From Elusimicrobia bacterium GWA2_66_18 (GTDB taxonomy: Bacteria > Elusimicrobiota > Elusimicrobia > UBA1565 > UBA9628): a stretch of 64,000 nucleotides of DNA. Positions within the stretch are counted from its first letter, which is position 1. The number at the start of each line of letters is the position of its first letter. The stretch spans positions 112,313 through 176,312 of the forward strand of contig MGTX01000031.1 in the NCBI GenBank assembly GCA_001799675.1. The letters run 5' to 3'. The notes below the pieces were generated by a model that did not search any database, had not been told where the DNA came from, and saw nothing but the letters and a program-made list of their open reading frames with translations. Below, in pieces: positions 27,201 through 34,752 of the stretch. The translations under genes were made by a program, and so were the position numbers.

Positions 27201-27720
27201 GCTTGGCGTTATACTTGGCCACGCCGGCGGCCTCCTCGAAGAAAGCACGGCGCTCCTCGGGCTTGGAGCGGATCATGGAGTCGACTCCGCCCTGGTCGAT
27301 GATGGCGTAGCCGTCGCCTCCAAGTCCGGTGTCGAGGAACATCTCGCGGATGTCGCGCAGGCGGCACTGCGTCTTATTGAGGAAATACTGGGACTCGCCC
27401 GAGCGGAACAGGCGCCGGGTGATGGTCACCTCGGAGTACTGAACGGCGAGCAGAGATGATGCGTTGTCTAAGGTGAGGGTAACCTCCGCCATGGACAGGG
27501 GCGGACGCTTGGTCGTGCCCGCGAAGATCACGTCCGTCATGGAGTCCGCGCGCAGGGACTTCCAGGACATCTCGCCCAAGCACCAGCGGACCGCCTCCAT
27601 CACGTTCGACTTGCCGCAGCCGTTCGGCCCGATGACGCCGGTGATGCCCGGCTCGAGCTCGACATGGGTCTTCAAAGCGAAGGACTTATAGCCGCAGATG
27701 TCGATCGATTTTAGGTACAT
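24217..27720 (-). CDS. smc: Chromosome segregation protein SMC
   Basis: 1167 aa, normal length. N-terminal ATPase half with Walker A GPNGCGKSN and GYKSF; two very long coiled coils; a hinge near residues 500-620 (GIPGVVGLV, ALEDLLGERL); and a C-terminal half with ABC signature LSGGEKTLTAIAL and Walker B MLDEADAALDD. SMC dimers compact and separate replicated chromosomes with ScpA and ScpB, which are not in this window. The start ATG 27720 has GAGG 5 nt upstream. Its promoter lies in an unusually AT-rich divergent region with repeated elements. Confidence 0.98.
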   Translation of the reverse strand: MYLKSIDICGYKSFALKTHVELEPGITGVIGPNGCGKSNVMEAVRWCLGEMSWKSLRADSMTDVIFAGTTKRPPLSMAEVTLTLDNASSLLAVQYSEVTITRRLFRSGESQYFLNKTQCRLRDIREMFLDTGLGGDGYAIIDQGGVDSMIRSKPEERRAFFEEAAGVAKYNAKREEALRKLDRVDMDLGRLQDSVALIEEQVKKLDSDARKAKLYAKYKEELAAMEAAHILEKAAAAEAELAQMQERIGPVEQVLGERRSQIGAEGATLAALNLEKAGEQNRFIEANAKVAETKTSIGRLEERLRGAMDSVSAMDARREACGLEIAADRVRVDGIDPEIVLVVESIAAAETALAEARARASTAQAELSAGEFGVQEAQAAKDALAKQAAARTQEAYESGRRLSGAESELTHAVAHARASLRSLERDAVSAAETRGRRAEAHAELGACAARQAEAKTTAEAAEAGAEALRRLQSKLGEEAMRLHSETAQASAHAEALESQAGQNPYWVGAQVVLNAGIPGVVGLVRGLFRIEDAAKPALEDLLGERLFAVVVEDSTAARAGIELLEASGNGRARFLVLSALAEAPDRSYPENSRPLLSSLRFDPRHEKMVRHIFAEAYELGGKLFSDYWVYGGAAAKDGPQPTLADLGELKEKVVTLEARGTGLCEERARTEAALSEAFTCARAAALALSSESNRRHGLEARLHQLEQGLENHARNEELSTEESARALAEIAAAKESIREARSRRADAEARVEAARAEETAVAQTLAAEREELAGKRVAFSAQEGQLRGVEAQLAAHASSLKRLEGEKAALEGSIARLAAEAEEIARRMAETLAGQERMRVEVVACQAVLSGHENEAKAVFDRMQDLQLKIDERGALLKTLQAEHDQALADINQHEVHAAALKSKRDVLATRLWDEWQLTVGDAQTKYQDVAADPERLEMLRRRIANMGNINMAAPEEYEALSRKQTFLNTQIADLLQAKEDLKAAITKINNATRENFRQTFTDVREHFRRLYAVLFEGGEADLVLTDPENILETGVDIVAQPPGKKLQSISLLSGGEKTLTAIALLFAFFMVKSSPFCMLDEADAALDDANIERFTALLREFQNKTQFLIVSHNKRTMEAADVMYGVTMEEKGVSQLISVDFRKKSGPEAEPAAARVLQQGPFEPKA

Positions 27721-27784
27721 GGCACCTCGAAACGGGATCGTGCGTCCATATTTTGCTGTCTTTTATCTATTATTTGCGTTATCG

Positions 27785-27830
27785 AGTTGTTTACTATACC
27801 ATTTCTCGTCGAGAGAATCAAGTTGTTTAC
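27785..27830. repeat. Two 10-bp direct repeats 36 bp apart in the smc promoter
   Basis: AGTTGTTTAC on the plus strand at 27785-27794 and again at 27821-27830, identical, in a region much richer in A+T than its surroundings. They bracket the smc promoter core. Confidence 0.8.
27793..27821 (-). promoter_or_regulatory. smc promoter, TTGATT-17-TATAGT, with flanking direct repeats
   Basis: On the minus strand TTGATT and TATAGT are separated by exactly 17 nt. The spacer contains an inverted repeat TTCTC-TCGAC-GAGAA. The 10-mer GTAAACAACT occurs twice in direct orientation, at 27821-27830 overlapping the -35 and at 27785-27794 overlapping the -10 and start site. The arrangement looks like an operator. 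Confidence 0.7.
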
Positions 27831-27837
27831 GGGACCC

Positions 27838-27866
27838 TTGACGGAAGGACCCGTTCTCTTTATTCT
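27838..27866 (+). promoter_or_regulatory. Promoter TTGACG-17-TATTCT for the HELTH-motif gene
   Basis: TTGACG and TATTCT with a 17-nt spacer; the ATG at 27882 follows 15 nt after the -10, so the leader would be short, about 9 nt. It diverges from the smc promoter. Confidence 0.65.
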
Positions 27867-27881
27867 CATCTCCGACGACAT

Positions 27882-29240
27882 ATGCGGTCCCTGTTCCTGG
27901 CCGTCTGCCTCTTTTCCGCCGCCCCCGCGCGGACTCAAGCGACCGCGGCCGATTGGCGCCGGTCCAAGCTTCCGGACGCAGCCAAGGATGCGCTCACGGA
28001 CAGCGGTTACCGCTTCCAAGACGACGGACGGGTCCTCGACCCCGAGACGAAATCCGCGCTGACCTGCGAACAACTCTCCCAGGCGGTCTCGCGCTTGAAT
28101 ATCGCCACCCAGCAATTGGCCCTCGAACGCCTGCGCCTGCTCCTGGTCAAGGATACCCTCACCGACGCGGACCGCGCGATGATCCAGTCCCTCAAAGGCA
28201 ATTTTCCCGAGGTCGTCGCCAAGGCCGTGGAGGCGAGCGCCGGCGCCGCCGACCTGCGCAAGCTGGCGGACCGGGATCTGACGCGCCTCGCCGCCTATTT
28301 CGACGCCTCGAGAACCCTGGACGAGCGCCGCGACGCGGCCCAGCCCGTGCGCGAGGGTGAACCGGGCCGCCGTGTCAACCTCCTTTATTTCGACGAGTCC
28401 GAGCGCCGCGCGGGCGACGCCCTGCGCGCGGCGACCGCGGGGGAGCTCTCCAAGGACTCTTTCGGCCGCATGGTCATAGCACGCCTCAACGGCAAGGACG
28501 GCAAGCCCGACATCCCTCCGATCTTCGTCCAAGATCTCAACGGCGCCGTCGCCTCATACGACTACCGACGCCGTGCTCTGGTGGTGGACGGCGCCCTCCT
28601 GCTCATGTCCGTGACCGAGGACGCCGCCCCCAGGGACCGCACCGCCCTGAGAAAAACCCTCTCCTCGCGCCAGGCCCTCGTCGACTATCTCGCCCGCCAC
28701 CCCGAAGCCGCCGCCTCCTTCGCCGCGAAGAACGACGCCCTCCTCGCCCACGAACTCACCCACGCCTGGCAGGACCGCCGCGAACCCATCATGCGCGAGA
28801 TGGCCCTCGGCAACCTGCCCCAGGCCATCCTCATCGAGTATGAAGTCGAGGCCTGGATAACCAAGAACCTCTACATCCACTCCCGCCTCCAGCACGACCC
28901 GCGCGCGCGGATCGACCCGTTCGAACTCGCAGACTACGGGAAGATGACCGCCGGATATGCCGGGTGGACCGACGCGATCGGGAAGCGCTACGGCGCCGCC
29001 ATCTCCAATGCGATGGACATCGAAACCATCGCGGCGATCCAGCGCCGTCGAGTCGAGACGGCCCGGCGGCGCCCGGCGACCGCCAAGAACGATCGGACGG
29101 CCAAGTCGCTCGACCTCGCGGCGCTGACACGGGCGGACCGAGCACTCCAGGACGCGGCAGGCCGTCTGCGGGCCCGACTGGAACGGTTGAAGCACGATCT
29201 CGCCGTACGCATCCAGCCGCGCCAAGGACGGAACCGATGA
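27882..29240 (+). CDS. Exported putative metallopeptidase with HELTH motif
   Basis: 452 aa with signal peptide MRSLFLAVCLFSAAPARTQA. Helical N-terminal region, then LLAHELTHAWQD at 288-298 with the zincin HExxH motif. About 25 residues downstream, IEYEVEAW (318-324) could provide the third zinc ligand, as in gluzincins. The C-terminus is basic and helical. I do not recognise a named family. ATG 27882 is chosen for its signal peptide over an upstream in-frame start at 27753 that would lie before the promoter. It overlaps the next gene by ATGA. Confidence 0.75.
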   Translation: MRSLFLAVCLFSAAPARTQATAADWRRSKLPDAAKDALTDSGYRFQDDGRVLDPETKSALTCEQLSQAVSRLNIATQQLALERLRLLLVKDTLTDADRAMIQSLKGNFPEVVAKAVEASAGAADLRKLADRDLTRLAAYFDASRTLDERRDAAQPVREGEPGRRVNLLYFDESERRAGDALRAATAGELSKDSFGRMVIARLNGKDGKPDIPPIFVQDLNGAVASYDYRRRALVVDGALLLMSVTEDAAPRDRTALRKTLSSRQALVDYLARHPEAAASFAAKNDALLAHELTHAWQDRREPIMREMALGNLPQAILIEYEVEAWITKNLYIHSRLQHDPRARIDPFELADYGKMTAGYAGWTDAIGKRYGAAISNAMDIETIAAIQRRRVETARRRPATAKNDRTAKSLDLAALTRADRALQDAAGRLRARLERLKHDLAVRIQPRQGRNR

Positions 29241-29812
29241 AAGGGATTCTCCTCGCCGGACTTATCATCCTGGCCGCGGGCTGCCGCAAGAATGAACCCC
29301 CTAAGGAAGACCTCGTTCCGACGAAGGCCGTCGTCGCCGGCGAGCGCCTCATTGATTTCGATGAACGCAACGGAGCCTTCGCCTGCCGCGCCCCGGCGGA
29401 TTGGAAAGTCCTGGAGGACCAGGGGGGCGGCGGCTCCATGGTGATGTTCTTCGGTCCCCCGTCCGGCCCCGACCAGGGCAAAGTCTCGATCAGCGTGTCC
29501 CGTTATCCTGACGGCGTCGATCTCATCAAGACCCCGCAAGACTACTGGCGGATGCTGAAGATCACCGGCCGCAAGCCGAGCGCGCTCGCGAGCATCCAGG
29601 CCGGCGCAAGGAGGGGGTATGGCGTCCACCACGAAGAGCCGCAGCATCCTCCTGAGGGCTGGAAGGCGCTGTACATGAACCGGGAAGACACCGTCATCAT
29701 TGCCCGCCAGGACGGCTTCTTTACGATCTCCCACACGGCGCCGGCCGACACCTACCGCAAAACTCTTCCCGTCTTCGAGGCTGTCGTCGAAAGCTTCCAG
29801 CCCAAACGTTGA
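29237..29812 (+). CDS. Lipoprotein of unknown function
   Basis: 191 aa. N-terminus MKGILLAGLIILAAGC is a lipoprotein signal with lipobox LAAGC, so the mature protein should be lipid-anchored at Cys16. The body is a small alpha/beta domain with FACRAPADWKVLED and a C-terminal FFTISHTAP ... FEAVVESFQ segment, resembling the PsbP/DUF1795-like folds seen in short lipoproteins, by shape only. Its ATG overlaps the previous stop as ATGA, so it is probably translated together with the HELTH-motif protein. Confidence 0.8.
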   Translation: MKGILLAGLIILAAGCRKNEPPKEDLVPTKAVVAGERLIDFDERNGAFACRAPADWKVLEDQGGGGSMVMFFGPPSGPDQGKVSISVSRYPDGVDLIKTPQDYWRMLKITGRKPSALASIQAGARRGYGVHHEEPQHPPEGWKALYMNREDTVIIARQDGFFTISHTAPADTYRKTLPVFEAVVESFQPKR

Positions 29813-29827
29813 CCTTGACGCGTTTGA

Positions 29828-29833
29828 TAGACT
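29828..29833 (+). promoter_or_regulatory. -10 hexamer TAGACT, 7 nt before the mltA start
   Basis: TAGACT preceded by GA, 7 nt before the ATG at 29841; the same string precedes the M28 peptidase start. It lies just after the lipoprotein stop. Confidence 0.4.
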
Positions 29834-29840
29834 AGGCCTC

Positions 29841-31091
29841 ATGCCCGGTCTCATAGCGAACTTCCTCCTCTCCATCGCGCTCACCGCCGCCGCCCAGCCG
29901 TCGAGCACCTCGACCGCGGCGGCCCTCCCCACGACGACCCCCGCCGGCCCGGGACTAAGGCTCGTCGCGGAGGCGGACCTGCCCCGCTTCGAGGAGTCCT
30001 TCAAAGCGCGCAGCGGTCTCATCAAGGCCGCCAAGAAGGCCGTGCGATATTTGGAGTCCCTTCCTCCCGGCAAGACCCTGCGCGTGGGCGATCGCGACTA
30101 CGGGCCCGCCGCGTTCATCGACTCGGCCAAGGCGATGATCGCCGTCGCCTCGCAGGCCAAGACCGCCGACGAGTTGGACCGGCGCGTGCGCGAGACCTTC
30201 GATGTCTATCAGTCGGCGGGACTGGACGGCCAGGGCCGTGTCGTCTTCTCGGCCTACTATCAGCCTCTCCTGCCCGCCAGCCTCAAGAAAGCCCCCGGCT
30301 ACCCCTACCCGCTCTACAAACGCCCGCCGGACATGGTGGAAGTGGACCTATCCTCTTTCGACAAGAAGCTGACCAACGGCGACAGCCTCGTGCTGGGACG
30401 CCTGGGCAAGGACAAGCGCGTCACGCCCTACTTCTCCCGCGCGGAGATTGATCGCCGCAAGGCCCTGGCGGGCAAGGGCCTGGAGATCGTCTGGCTCAAG
30501 GACCGCTTCGACGCCTTGAACCTCCACATCCAGGGCTCGGGCATCCTGAAATTCGCCAACGGCAAGGAAGTCCTCGCCAAGTACGCCGCCACCAACGCCG
30601 CGACCTACCATTCAGTGGGGCTCGTCCTGGTTAAGGCCGGCGTATTCACCCGCGACGAGATCACCCATGACAAGCTGCGCGACTATCTGCGCAAGAACCC
30701 GGACGCCGAGGGGTGGATCCTCTCCCAGAACCCGCGCTACACTTTCTTCGAACTGGCCCCCCTCCCCGAGGACGGCGAACCTTTCGGCGCGGCCGAGCAA
30801 TCCCTCGTCCCCGCCCGTTCCATCGCCATCGACCCGTCCGTGGTCCCCCTGGGCGCCCTGACATTCTTCACCACCGTCTCGCCTCAGGCGGACAGGGACG
30901 GACGCCTGCTGGGGATGTTTCCCAGTTCCCGCTTCGCCTTCGGCCTGGACACCGGCGGCGCCATCAAGAGTCCGGGTCGCGTGGACATCTACGCCGGCCA
31001 TGGCCCCCAGGCCGAAACCACCGCGCGCGGCCAATGGGCCGACGGCAAGCTCTTCGTCCTGGTCAAGAAGCTGCCGGCGCGCGAACGGTGA
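29841..31091 (+). CDS. mltA: Lytic murein transglycosylase A (MltA family)
   Basis: 416 aa with an N-terminal signal peptide but no lipobox, so periplasmic rather than lipid-anchored. The MltA beta domain shows VFSAYYQPLLPAS near residue 135 and LNLHIQGSGIL. The C-terminal 3D domain has ARSIAIDPSVVPLGALTFF and GLDTGGAIKSPGRVDIYAG, which carries the catalytic Asp of the family. The enzyme cleaves the glycan backbone of peptidoglycan, forming 1,6-anhydro ends. It lies between a lipoprotein and an S41 protease gene, all plus strand. Confidence 0.93.
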   Translation: MPGLIANFLLSIALTAAAQPSSTSTAAALPTTTPAGPGLRLVAEADLPRFEESFKARSGLIKAAKKAVRYLESLPPGKTLRVGDRDYGPAAFIDSAKAMIAVASQAKTADELDRRVRETFDVYQSAGLDGQGRVVFSAYYQPLLPASLKKAPGYPYPLYKRPPDMVEVDLSSFDKKLTNGDSLVLGRLGKDKRVTPYFSRAEIDRRKALAGKGLEIVWLKDRFDALNLHIQGSGILKFANGKEVLAKYAATNAATYHSVGLVLVKAGVFTRDEITHDKLRDYLRKNPDAEGWILSQNPRYTFFELAPLPEDGEPFGAAEQSLVPARSIAIDPSVVPLGALTFFTTVSPQADRDGRLLGMFPSSRFAFGLDTGGAIKSPGRVDIYAGHGPQAETTARGQWADGKLFVLVKKLPARER

Positions 31092-31227
31092 TCGCGACCT
31101 GGCTCCCATTCGACCCAGCCTCATTAGGTCCTTTGTCGGAACTTGACTGGGTCTATAGCCCTACTCGACTGCCGGGAGTTATATGATGCACTCGACTGAC
31201 GGCCTTGGTCGGAAAGGAGCCCTCCCC

Positions 31228-33462
31228 ATGAATCTCATGCCTCGCTGCGCCGCCGCCCTCTCTCTTCTCGTCGCGACGCCCAGTCCCGCGCCCTTCGCCG
31301 CGGCCATCGCCGCCCCCGTCGTCGCGCGCGGCGGTGGCGCGGTGATGGTCGCGCCCCTTCCCGCTTTGGCCTTCCCGCCTCTCTCCGGCATGAGCAGGGC
31401 CGCCTCGCTTGGCCTCTCGGCGCCCGTCCTCGGCCCGATCCAGTCGCCGATCCCGCAACTCCCATCGCCGCTGGCCGCCGCGCCCGCCCCCGACTCCCGT
31501 CACGCCTCCCCGCTGGCCGCCGCGTCTCTCCAGATCGAGGAGATGACCGCGGAGGTGGAGGCATTCTTCAAAGCCTCCGAGTCCGAGGACAAAGCCTCGC
31601 CCGAATCCTCGCGGGCCCTGGCCTCCAAGGTCTTCGGGACCCTGACCGGCGAACAGACCGCGGCTGCCGGCGTTCCCGCCGCAGTCTCGGGCCGCGCGCC
31701 CGCCGCCGCGTCGAACGGCAATCTCACCCAACGCAAGATGATCCTGACCCTCTACCAGGTGGCCTCCATCTTCTCCGAGCAATACGCCCCCATCGACTGG
31801 AAGAAAGAACGCTTCTCGGTCGACCTCAAACGCGAATACGGCAATGCCAAGGCGGCCATCCTCGCCGACCCGAAAATCACCACCCGCCGGTTTCAGGACC
31901 TGCTCACCGCCTTCGTGGCCGCCATGCGCGACTATCACGTGAGCATCTCCTATCATTCCACGGAGAGAACGCGCCTGCCCTTCCTCGTGACCGGAGCCGA
32001 GGGCAAGCACTTCCTGGCCTATATCGACCGGGAGAAGCTCCCCTTGAAGATATTCCCCTTCCGCGTGGGCGACGAGGTCGTGGCCTTCGACGGCAAGCCC
32101 ACGGCCGAAGCCGTCAACGAACTCTCCGCCCGGCTGGGCGGCAACACCGCCGAGACGGACCTGCGCCTGGCCGAACTCTTCCTCACCAACCGGCGCCGGG
32201 GCCGAGGGGACACGAATATCCCGGACGGAAACGTCGTGCTGGGCATCCGCGGCCAGGACGGCAAGCTCTACAAGGTCCGGATGCCTTGGGACTACATTCC
32301 GGAACTGATCCCCCAGGACGTCCCCGTCCGAGACTCGGGACTCCTCGAGCCGGAAGCCCCTCAAGTCGAATCTTGGGCCGGAGACTCTCGGCGCGCGCCT
32401 CAGCTCCCCGTCGAAAACCTCAAGAACCTCCTGGGCCGCGCCTTCACCGACGCGATCCATCCCCTGGCCCGCATTTTCGCCGACATGCGCTCGGAGGCGG
32501 CCGGCAACCCCTTCCTGATGGGCGCGCGCAAGAGCTTCGTGCCTCGTTTGGGAACCATCCTCTGGGAGACCAAAGGAAACGACGCGTTCCACGCCTACAT
32601 CTTCAAGACGCCGGACGGCCGCAAGGCCGGCTTCATCCGCATCCCATCTTATGACGGCGACTCCAAGAAAACGGCTCGCTTCGGCCAGATCATGGCCAAA
32701 TTCCAGAAGGAAACCTCCGCCCTGGTCATCGACCAGGTCAGCAATCCGGGCGGCGACCTCTTCTATCTCTACACCCTGGCCTCGCATCTGACGGACAAGG
32801 CCCTCCTGACCCCCCGCCACCGTCTCATCATCGGCGAGAGCGACGCGCAGTGGGCCGCCGACCTCCTCCTGGAATTAGTGGAGAAGCAAAAGAACCTCAC
32901 CCGGGCCAAAGAATCCGCGAAGGAAGAGACGGAGGAGGAGGAGAAGGAAGAGTGGTCCGGCTACCCGGTCACGCAGAAGTTCATGCTTCTCATGGTCCGT
33001 TTCGCGCAGTTCATCCTGGCGCAGCTCGATGCCGGCAAGCGCTTCACTCCCCCGACCCACCTGTGGGGCGTCGACGACATCGATCCCGCGCCGAAGGCGG
33101 CGGAACGCTATACCAAGCCCATCCTGCTCTTGACCAATGCGTTGGACTTCTCGGGAGGCGATTTCTTCCCGGCCATCATGCAGGACAACAAGCGCGCCAC
33201 CATCATGGGCGTGCGCACGTCCGGAGCCGGCGGGGCGGTCAAGCCCTACTCCCTGCCCAACCAGTTCGGCATCCAGGACCTTTCCGCCACCTGGACCATC
33301 GCCCAGCGCGCCGACGGCCGGCCCATCGAGAACCTGGGAGTCACGCCCGACATCGCCTACGATTTCACGGCGAAGGACCTGCGCACGGGCTTCGCGCCAT
33401 ACCGCCTCGCCGTCTTGCGGGCGCTGGCCGGCCTGATCAGCGGCCCGAAGACGACCCCCTAA
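31228..33462 (+). CDS. Exported S41 (C-terminal processing) family peptidase
   Basis: 744 aa. Signal peptide and Ala/Pro-rich region to ~150, then a helical part, a PDZ-like segment (FPFRVGDEVVAFDGKP) and the S41 core: ALVIDQVSNPGGDLFYLY, then ILLLTNALDFSGGDFFP, where the Ser supplies the nucleophile position, then GVRTSGAGG and ENLGVTPDI. A Glu/Lys-rich insertion (EETEEEEKEE) splits the core. CTP-type proteases cut exported proteins near their C-terminus; the substrate is unknown. ATG 31228 has AAGGAG upstream; longer starts to 31183 lack one. Its stop overlaps the lexA stop in convergent orientation. Confidence 0.87.
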   Translation: MNLMPRCAAALSLLVATPSPAPFAAAIAAPVVARGGGAVMVAPLPALAFPPLSGMSRAASLGLSAPVLGPIQSPIPQLPSPLAAAPAPDSRHASPLAAASLQIEEMTAEVEAFFKASESEDKASPESSRALASKVFGTLTGEQTAAAGVPAAVSGRAPAAASNGNLTQRKMILTLYQVASIFSEQYAPIDWKKERFSVDLKREYGNAKAAILADPKITTRRFQDLLTAFVAAMRDYHVSISYHSTERTRLPFLVTGAEGKHFLAYIDREKLPLKIFPFRVGDEVVAFDGKPTAEAVNELSARLGGNTAETDLRLAELFLTNRRRGRGDTNIPDGNVVLGIRGQDGKLYKVRMPWDYIPELIPQDVPVRDSGLLEPEAPQVESWAGDSRRAPQLPVENLKNLLGRAFTDAIHPLARIFADMRSEAAGNPFLMGARKSFVPRLGTILWETKGNDAFHAYIFKTPDGRKAGFIRIPSYDGDSKKTARFGQIMAKFQKETSALVIDQVSNPGGDLFYLYTLASHLTDKALLTPRHRLIIGESDAQWAADLLLELVEKQKNLTRAKESAKEETEEEEKEEWSGYPVTQKFMLLMVRFAQFILAQLDAGKRFTPPTHLWGVDDIDPAPKAAERYTKPILLLTNALDFSGGDFFPAIMQDNKRATIMGVRTSGAGGAVKPYSLPNQFGIQDLSATWTIAQRADGRPIENLGVTPDIAYDFTAKDLRTGFAPYRLAVLRALAGLISGPKTTP

Positions 33463-34049
33463 AGCTTGCGGATCAGCGAGAGGACCTTGCCGGAGATGCG
33501 CCCTTCACCCAGGGCGAAGGGCTCGTAGCGCGGGTTGTCGGGGACCAGGATCAGTCCCGAGGGCTTGACCTTCAGCCGCTTGACCGTGGCGTCGCCCTCG
33601 TCGTAGCGCACGACGACCACGTCGTTGTTGGACGCCGTCTCTTGCCAGCGCACGACCACGGTGTCGCCTTCCCAAAGCGTGGACTCCATCGAATCGCCTT
33701 TGACCTTGAGGGCGAAAAGGCCGGTCGCGTCGCCGCGATCCACCACGGTGGGGACATGTCCCAAGGCCTCCGCGTAGGCGCCGGAGGAAGGGCCGGCCGG
33801 GACCTTGCCGAGGATCGGGATCAGAGCGACGCGCTCGTCGATCGTGATCTGAGCGGCGCGCGAGCGTCCGCGCGCCTCCTCCAGGAAGCCCTTCTGCCGG
33901 AGGTTGTCGAGGTGGTACTGGACCGTATCCGGGGACGTGACGCCGGCCAGGCGGCACAACTCGCGCACGGTCGGCGGGTAGCCGTGGTCGGCCGAAAAAT
34001 TCCGGACCAAGTCTAGGATCTGCTGTTGGCGGGGAGTGAGTTGTTCCAT
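33459..34049 (-). CDS. lexA: SOS repressor LexA
   Basis: 196 aa. N-terminal winged helix (TPRQQQILDLVRNF, GYPPTVRELCRLAG, SPDTVQYHLDNLRQKGFL). The Ala-Gly self-cleavage site is in GKVPAGPSS, the catalytic Ser in VKGDSM and the Lys in ATVKRLKV. It represses DNA-damage genes and is inactivated by RecA-stimulated self-cleavage. A Bacillus-type LexA box sits inside its own promoter, so it is almost certainly autoregulated. The stop TAG overlaps the S41 protease stop. Confidence 0.97.
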   Translation of the reverse strand: MEQLTPRQQQILDLVRNFSADHGYPPTVRELCRLAGVTSPDTVQYHLDNLRQKGFLEEARGRSRAAQITIDERVALIPILGKVPAGPSSGAYAEALGHVPTVVDRGDATGLFALKVKGDSMESTLWEGDTVVVRWQETASNNDVVVVRYDEGDATVKRLKVKPSGLILVPDNPRYEPFALGEGRISGKVLSLIRKL

Positions 34050-34058
34050 CGTGCCCTA

Positions 34059-34087
34059 AGCATAGTCGAACTGTTGTTCGATGTCAA
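34059..34087 (-). promoter_or_regulatory. lexA promoter TTGACA-17-TATGCT with LexA box in the spacer
   Basis: On the minus strand a consensus TTGACA and TATGCT are separated by 17 nt, and the spacer holds the palindrome CGAACAACAGTTCG (34067-34080), matching the Gram-positive CGAAC-N4-GTTCG LexA box. The -10 ends 9 nt before the ATG at 34049. LexA bound here would block RNA polymerase directly. Confidence 0.9.
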
Positions 34088-34113
34088 GGGCTAGACCGCT
34101 GGGCAACTGCAGG

Positions 34114-34731
34114 TTAGGCGGCCTGTTCCGGCGGAGCCCGCGTAACGCTCACATCAAGGTCTCGGAGCAAACCATCTTTCAGGTCGTAAATCCAGCCGTG
34201 TACGTTGAGGCAACGACCAGCGGCCCATGCAGCGGCCAGGATTGGAAGGCGGCTAAGCCCCTGGACCTGGGCCATCACATTCAGTTCACAGAGGCGCCGC
34301 CAGCGCGCGGGAGCATCGGTGTGGGAGTCGATATCGTCGGCATGGCGGCGACGGACCGCCCGTATCGGCTTGATCCAATGCTCCAGCGGGTCGGAAACGG
34401 GCGCGCCGAGCGCCGCTTGAACGCCGCCGCAGCCGTAATGGCCGCATATGATGACATCCCGAATGTGAAGAATTTCGATGGCATATTGAAGGACGGCAAG
34501 GCCGTTGAAATCATCGGAGCGGACGACGTTGGCGACGTTGCGATGAACGAAGAGCTCACCAGGGGCGAGGCCAACGATTTCATTGGCGGGTACCCGACTG
34601 TCCGCGCACCCGATCCAGAGATAGCGGGGCGCCTGGATGGCGCAAAGGCGCGCAAAGAACTCCGGGTTCTGGCGAATCTGCCGGGACGCCCAAGCTCGAT
34701 TGTTGGCGAAGAGTTGAGGCAGATGACGCAT
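34114..34731 (-). CDS. can: Beta-class carbonic anhydrase
   Basis: 205 aa. The zinc ligands and active-site pair are visible: CADSRVPANEIVG (Cys, with the Asp-Arg dyad) and GHYGCGGVQAAL (His and Cys). HRNVAN and the C-terminal NVHGWIYDLKDG are typical of the E. coli Can/YadF subgroup. It interconverts CO2 and bicarbonate in the cytoplasm. It sits between the SPFH gene (21 nt upstream) and lexA in the same direction. No Shine-Dalgarno is visible before ATG 34731. Confidence 0.95.
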   Translation of the reverse strand: MRHLPQLFANNRAWASRQIRQNPEFFARLCAIQAPRYLWIGCADSRVPANEIVGLAPGELFVHRNVANVVRSDDFNGLAVLQYAIEILHIRDVIICGHYGCGGVQAALGAPVSDPLEHWIKPIRAVRRRHADDIDSHTDAPARWRRLCELNVMAQVQGLSRLPILAAAWAAGRCLNVHGWIYDLKDGLLRDLDVSVTRAPPEQAA

Positions 34732-34752
34732 GGCTGTCGAGGGCCTAAAAAT

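Noticed and set aside
25888..27459. A 523-codon plus-strand frame
   Set aside because: Antisense to smc; coiled-coil codon bias produces long open antisense frames.
27785..27830. Direct repeats considered as the start of a CRISPR array
   Set aside because: Only two 10-bp copies, inside a promoter, with no further repeats.
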